This document shows, one piece after another, positions 7,088-9,863 of a stretch of 9,863 bases of DNA. Made by a program: the position numbers and the translations under genes. Below the pieces are notes generated by a model that saw only the letters and a program-made list of their open reading frames with translations, was not told where the DNA came from and searched no databases. The first letter of the stretch is position 1. The number at the start of each line of letters is the position of its first letter. The stretch lies in NCBI GenBank assembly GCA_943359415.1, contig CALRHQ010000034.1:1-9863 (forward strand), in the 5' to 3' direction. The DNA is from Candidatus Peribacteria bacterium (GTDB lineage Bacteria > Patescibacteriota > Gracilibacteria > UBA1369 > LOWO2-01-FULL-3).

Positions 7088-7096
7088 AATGTGATT

Positions 7097-8158
7097 ATGA
7101 AAATACTTGGTATAGAAACATCTTGTGATGAAACCTCTGTGGCTATTGTTGAAAATGGGCGAAAAGTTTTGGCAAATGTGATTTATTCACAAATTCCTTT
7201 GCATGCTAAAACCGGTGGTGTTGTACCTGAAGTTGCAGCAAGAGAACATGTTCTAAAAATGATCCCTGTGCTTGATGAAGCTTTAATTAAAGCAAAATGT
7301 GATTGGGATGATATCGATGCAATTGCAATTACACATGGGCCAGGGCTTATAAGTTCTTTGATTATCGGTACGCAAACTGCAAATGTTATATCTTTTGTAA
7401 AAAATAAAATTCTTATTCCTGTTCAACATATTGTTGGACATATTTATTCGAATTGGCTTTATGGAGCTGATGATAATGAAATCACTGATGAAATTTCTTT
7501 TCCTGCGCTTATTTTGACAGTTTCCGGTGGACACAATGATATGATTTTGATGAGCGGACATCACAAATTTAAAGTTCTTGGAGAAACTTTGGATGATGCA
7601 GCCGGAGAAGCTTTCGATAAAGTTGCCAGAATTTTGGGACTTGGTTATCCAGGGGGACCGGCTATTTCAAAAATGGCTGTAAATGGCGATTCAGCACGTT
7701 TTAAACTTCCTAGATCTTTCCTCGAAAAAGATAGTTTGAATTTTAGTTTTTCCGGCCTTAAGACTGCTGTAATAAGAGAAATTAGAAAATATGTTACTGA
7801 AAATGGCATGAAAGATGAATCTGAACTTGATGAACAATTTATAGCAGATATGGCTGCATCTTTTCAGGAAGCAGTGAGTGATGTTTTTGTTTATAAAGTA
7901 CTTGAAGCTCTTAAACAAAATCCAAAAGTAAAAGAAGTTATGTTTGCAGGTGGAGTTTCTGCGAATACCAGAATTCGCAGTGCTATTACAGAAGCACTTC
8001 CACTTGATGTAAAATTCAGATTTCCGAAGTCTATTTCTTATTGTACAGATAATGCTGCGATGATTGCAGCAGCCGGATATTCTCTATTTAAACTTCATCC
8101 AAAAAGATATAAACCTTCAACGAATATTGTACCTACAACTTCCTTTGAGATTTATTGA
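7097..8158 (+). CDS. tsaD: tRNA N6-threonylcarbamoyladenosine (t6A37) transferase TsaD
   Basis: TsaD (YgjD/Kae1/Gcp) transfers the threonylcarbamoyl group made by TsaC onto A37 of ANN-decoding tRNAs, working with TsaB and TsaE. The 353-residue protein begins MKILGIETSCDETS, the usual N-terminus, so the ATG at 7097 is preferred to the GTG at 7091. Seen motifs: GGVVPEVAAREH (40-51), THGPGL (79-84), the metal-binding HIVGH (H111, H115), VSGGHND (142-148), GEAFDKVAR (170-178), FSFSGLKT (216-223), FAGGVSANTRIR (283-294) and CTDNAAMIA (316-324) with metal ligand D318. These are complete for an active ASKHA-fold enzyme. The gene starts 9 bases after the HD-GYP stop (3 if GTG is used), without a good Shine-Dalgarno sequence, which suggests one transcript and perhaps coupled translation. 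The partners tsaB, tsaC and tsaE are not in this window. Stop is TGA. Confidence 0.95.
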   Translation: MKILGIETSCDETSVAIVENGRKVLANVIYSQIPLHAKTGGVVPEVAAREHVLKMIPVLDEALIKAKCDWDDIDAIAITHGPGLISSLIIGTQTANVISFVKNKILIPVQHIVGHIYSNWLYGADDNEITDEISFPALILTVSGGHNDMILMSGHHKFKVLGETLDDAAGEAFDKVARILGLGYPGGPAISKMAVNGDSARFKLPRSFLEKDSLNFSFSGLKTAVIREIRKYVTENGMKDESELDEQFIADMAASFQEAVSDVFVYKVLEALKQNPKVKEVMFAGGVSANTRIRSAITEALPLDVKFRFPKSISYCTDNAAMIAAAGYSLFKLHPKRYKPSTNIVPTTSFEIY

Positions 8159-8184
8159 TTTTATCCATTGAAAGATCAATAAAT
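8150..8184 (+). repeat. AT-rich hairpin across the tsaD stop and the hisS -35 box
   Basis: Bases 8150-8159 pair perfectly with 8175-8184 (10 bp, core TTTATTGAT/ATCAATAAA). Three more pairs, one of them G-U, extend the stem inward (8160-8162 with 8172-8174), leaving a 9-base loop. The stem contains the tsaD TGA stop. No T-run follows, so it is not a classic intrinsic terminator. It may slow or protect the 3' end of the tsaD mRNA, or act as a DNA site at the hisS promoter, since the loop and right arm include TTGAAA. Confidence 0.5.
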
Positions 8185-8195
8185 TGTGTTAAGAT
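8168..8195 (+). promoter_or_regulatory. Probable promoter of hisS
   Basis: TTGAAA (8168-8173), a 16-bp spacer and TAAGAT (8190-8195), extended by TG at 8187-8188. Transcription should begin near 8202, giving a leader of about 25 bases. The leader is too short for a T-box riboswitch and contains no Shine-Dalgarno sequence, only a T-rich run before the ATG. Confidence 0.45.
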
Positions 8196-8226
8196 AGAAG
8201 ACAGCTATTAGCTTAATTTTTTATTT

Positions 8227-9573
8227 ATGTCTAAGCCTGAGGAAATCCAAAAAAAGAAATACGAACCATTTCAGAATCCAAAGGGAGTGCATGACATTTT
8301 GCCTCCTGATCAGGATTTTCACACTTATATAAAAAAAGTTGTAAGACATAGGGCTAGACAAGCTGGTTTTAGACGAATAACAACGCCGATTTTCGAATTC
8401 ACGGATGTTTTCAAACGCAGTATCGGGGCTGGAAGCGATATTGTTTCAAAAGAAATGTATACTTTCGAAGATAAGAAGGGCAGAAGCCTTACTCTTAAAC
8501 CTGAAAGTACTGCACCTGTTGTACGAAGTTATATTCAAAATAATATGAATCAATGGCCACAACCTGTGCTTTTGTTTTATATTGAGCCACATTTTAGATA
8601 TGATCGCCCTCAAAAAGGAAGATATCGCCAATTCTGGCAGTTTGGTTTTGAAATTATTGGAGAAAGTGACCCTGCTCTTGATGCTCAGCTTATTCAGTTG
8701 GCTATAAAAATTCACGGAGATCTTGGGATTGCTGATTTTTTCAGTTTGCAATTAAATACAATAGGTACTCCTGAATCCAGAAAAAGATATTCAGGAGTTT
8801 TACAAGATTACTATGTTGGAAAAGAAAGATCTCTTTGCGAAGATTGTAAAGTCAGGCTTGGTATAAACCCTTTGAGACTTCTTGATTGCAAGGCTGAGGA
8901 CTGCCAAATTTTGGCACAAATGGCTCCACAAATGAAAGATTATCTTGATAAAGAATCTCTAGAGTTTCATGAAGAATTAAAAGGTTATCTGGATGAGATT
9001 GGAATTACTTATATAGAAAATCCAAGACTTGTTCGTGGACTTGATTACTATTCAAAAACTGTTTTTGAATTTTGGGATAAAGCTGAAGGTGCACAAAATG
9101 CTGTTGGTGGCGGAGGAAGATATGATGGATTAGTTGAGCTTATGGGCGGACAGCCTACTCCTGCTGTAGGATATGCTGCCGGAATTGAGAGAATTATTGC
9201 AAATATGAAACGTGAAAAAATCCGAGTTCCATCAAAAGATGAACTTCACGTCTTTGTGGCTCAGCTTGGGAATGAGGCAAAGAAAAAATGCCTAAATCTC
9301 ATAGACGACATGAGAGAAGCCGGAATAAAAACTATGGGAGCTCTTGGGAAAGGATCTATCAATATACAGCTTAGAATAGCCGATAAATTCAAAGTTCCTT
9401 ACTCTGTTATCATTGGTATCACTGAAGTTCGCGAAGGAGTTGCGATCATCAGAGATATGAAAAAAGGAGTACAAGAAACCGTAAAAATGGAGAACGTTGT
9501 TCCAAAACTTGTAAAACTTATCGGAGAAAAAAATCTTGATAGATATACACCTGGCGAACTTATCTATTCTTAA
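8227..9573 (+). CDS. hisS: Histidyl-tRNA synthetase
   Basis: Class II synthetase that charges tRNA-His with histidine. The 448-residue protein starts with the usual GVHDILP entry (20-26). Motif 1 is GFRRITTPIFE (47-57), and TLKPESTAPVVR (89-100) follows. Motif 2 is FRYDRPQKGRYRQFWQFG (123-140). The histidine-binding block LVRGLDYYSKTVFEF spans 268-282, and GGGGRYDGLV spans 294-303. Motif 3 is VGYAAGIERI (314-323). An insertion domain carries four cysteines (C204, C207, C221, C226) around NPLRLLDCK, as in many bacterial HisRS and possibly a zinc site. The C-terminal anticodon-binding domain (about 338-432) includes IQLRIADKF (380-388). The family is certain. In motif 2, Asp126 and Trp137 replace the more usual Glu and His of bacterial enzymes, as noted under findings. 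HisZ is unlikely because the catalytic motifs are intact. Stop is TAA. Confidence 0.96.
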   Translation: MSKPEEIQKKKYEPFQNPKGVHDILPPDQDFHTYIKKVVRHRARQAGFRRITTPIFEFTDVFKRSIGAGSDIVSKEMYTFEDKKGRSLTLKPESTAPVVRSYIQNNMNQWPQPVLLFYIEPHFRYDRPQKGRYRQFWQFGFEIIGESDPALDAQLIQLAIKIHGDLGIADFFSLQLNTIGTPESRKRYSGVLQDYYVGKERSLCEDCKVRLGINPLRLLDCKAEDCQILAQMAPQMKDYLDKESLEFHEELKGYLDEIGITYIENPRLVRGLDYYSKTVFEFWDKAEGAQNAVGGGGRYDGLVELMGGQPTPAVGYAAGIERIIANMKREKIRVPSKDELHVFVAQLGNEAKKKCLNLIDDMREAGIKTMGALGKGSINIQLRIADKFKVPYSVIIGITEVREGVAIIRDMKKGVQETVKMENVVPKLVKLIGEKNLDRYTPGELIYS

Positions 9574-9588
9574 AGAATTTAAGTTTTT
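9569..9588 (+). terminator. Possible weak terminator of hisS
   Basis: A 6-bp stem CTTAAA/TTTAAG with loop GAA, including the hisS stop codon, is followed directly by TTTTT (9584-9588). The stem has only one G-C pair, so it would be a poor terminator by standard rules. It is listed because the hairpin-plus-T-run order is right. Confidence 0.3.
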
Positions 9589-9601
9589 GTAACTGTCACC
9601 G

Positions 9602-9629
9602 TTGAATTGCGTTTTATTTGGTGTATATT
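9602..9629 (+). promoter_or_regulatory. Probable promoter of the SLH protein gene
   Basis: TTGAAT (9602-9607), a 16-bp spacer and TATATT (9624-9629; 5 of 6). Transcription is expected near 9636, giving a leader of about 14 bases that is rich in A and T and lacks a Shine-Dalgarno sequence. Confidence 0.5.
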
Positions 9630-9649
9630 TAGTTTGTAAAAAAATCCAT

Positions 9650-9863
9650 ATGAAAAAAATTTTTACTTCATTGTTACTATTCTTAATTTCTTCAAACGTC
9701 GTTTTTGCTGAAGGATTTCCTGACGTAAAAAATGACAATGAACATTTTGTGGCAATAAAATATCTTGTAGATAAAGGTATTTTGACCGGTTATCAGGATG
9801 GAACTTTCAAACCTGATGAACTTGTAAATCGCGCAGAGGCTACAAAAATAATAGTTAAAGCGT
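9650..9863 (+). CDS. Secreted S-layer-homology (SLH) domain protein, 3'-truncated
   Basis: The first 71 residues of a longer protein. Residues 1-20 are a clear Sec signal peptide (MKKIF, hydrophobic core, cleavage at VFA/EG). An SLH domain follows straight away: GFPDV (22-26), then HFVAIKYLVDKGILTGYQDG, TFKP and NRAEATKII up to the window edge. That fits the family pattern FxDv..h.A..AI..L...GI..Gy.dG.F.P...v.RaE. SLH domains bind secondary wall polymers or the S-layer at the cell surface, usually as three copies, so more should follow beyond 9863. The LCP protein at the other end of the window belongs to the enzyme family that attaches such polymers. The ATG at 9650 is chosen because the signal peptide begins there. 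What else the protein carries is unknown. Confidence 0.9.
   Translation, partial: MKKIFTSLLLFLISSNVVFAEGFPDVKNDNEHFVAIKYLVDKGILTGYQDGTFKPDELVNRAEATKIIVKA

Noticed and set aside
7091..7093. GTG at 7091 as the tsaD start
   Set aside because: The ATG at 7097 yields the canonical MKILGIETSCDET N-terminus.
8159..8226. T-box riboswitch ahead of hisS
   Set aside because: The gap is 68 bases, too short for a T-box, and no T-box consensus or specifier-loop structure is seen.
9292..9738. 148-codon minus-strand frame across the end of hisS and the SLH start
   Set aside because: It overlaps conserved hisS codons and the SLH signal peptide; composition is shadow-like (Asn, Phe, Ser, Lys) and no domain is seen.
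1..9863. Defence, CRISPR, toxin-antitoxin or mobile-element system
   Set aside because: No transposase, integrase, phage or defence-family motif, CRISPR repeat or terminal inverted repeat was found. The two HD-domain proteins are a CCA enzyme and an HD-GYP protein, not Cas3- or CBASS-like.
1..9863. Recoded UGA (Gracilibacteria-type code 25)
   Set aside because: UGA terminates the LCP gene and tsaD at the expected places, and no in-frame UGA occurs within the conserved genes.

Overview
The window is AT-rich bacterial chromosome, densely coded, with nine protein genes and no gap longer than 80 bases. Both end genes run off the window. UGA is used as a normal stop (ends of the first gene and of tsaD), so this is not one of the UGA-recoding candidate lineages (Gracilibacteria/Absconditabacteria). 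Low GC, a LytR-CpsA-Psr (LCP) protein, an S-layer-homology (SLH) protein, a secreted beta-helix membrane protein and the lack of Shine-Dalgarno sequences would suit a Patescibacteria/CPR-type organism (for example Peregrinibacteria). That placement is inference from gene content; no rRNA or marker tree is possible here.

Layout. 1-1329 (+): 3' part of an LCP cell-wall glycopolymer transferase. 1393-2217 (+): unrecognised cytoplasmic protein with a compact HExxH...NEG putative zinc-peptidase motif, behind a near-ideal extended -10 promoter. 2238-3632 (+): RlmD/RumA-type 23S rRNA m5U methyltransferase with all Fe-S and catalytic residues. 3710-4867 (+): signal peptide, about seven 17-18-residue beta-helix repeats, then a multi-pass membrane domain. 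4864-6210 (-): CCA-adding tRNA nucleotidyltransferase with an HD domain, convergent with the previous gene and overlapping its stop codon. 6287-7087 (+): HD-GYP domain protein, divergent from cca. 7097-8158 (+): TsaD, in a probable operon with the HD-GYP gene. 8227-9573 (+): histidyl-tRNA synthetase. 9650-9863 (+, truncated): secreted SLH protein.

Two themes run through the window. The first is translation: RlmD, Cca, TsaD and HisRS act on rRNA or tRNA. The second is the cell envelope: the LCP protein, the beta-helix membrane protein and the SLH protein. The HExxH protein and the HD-GYP protein are the least explained genes.

Promoters of sigma-70 type (TATAAT-like, 16-18 bp spacing) can be drawn for most genes. 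None of the eight visible start codons has a convincing Shine-Dalgarno sequence. For cca and rlmD the -10 box lies 8-9 bases before the ATG, which predicts leaderless or nearly leaderless mRNAs. No IS element, CRISPR array, prophage gene, tRNA or rRNA gene was seen. The window looks like ordinary core chromosome with two or three poorly characterised lineage-specific genes, not a defence or mobile island.
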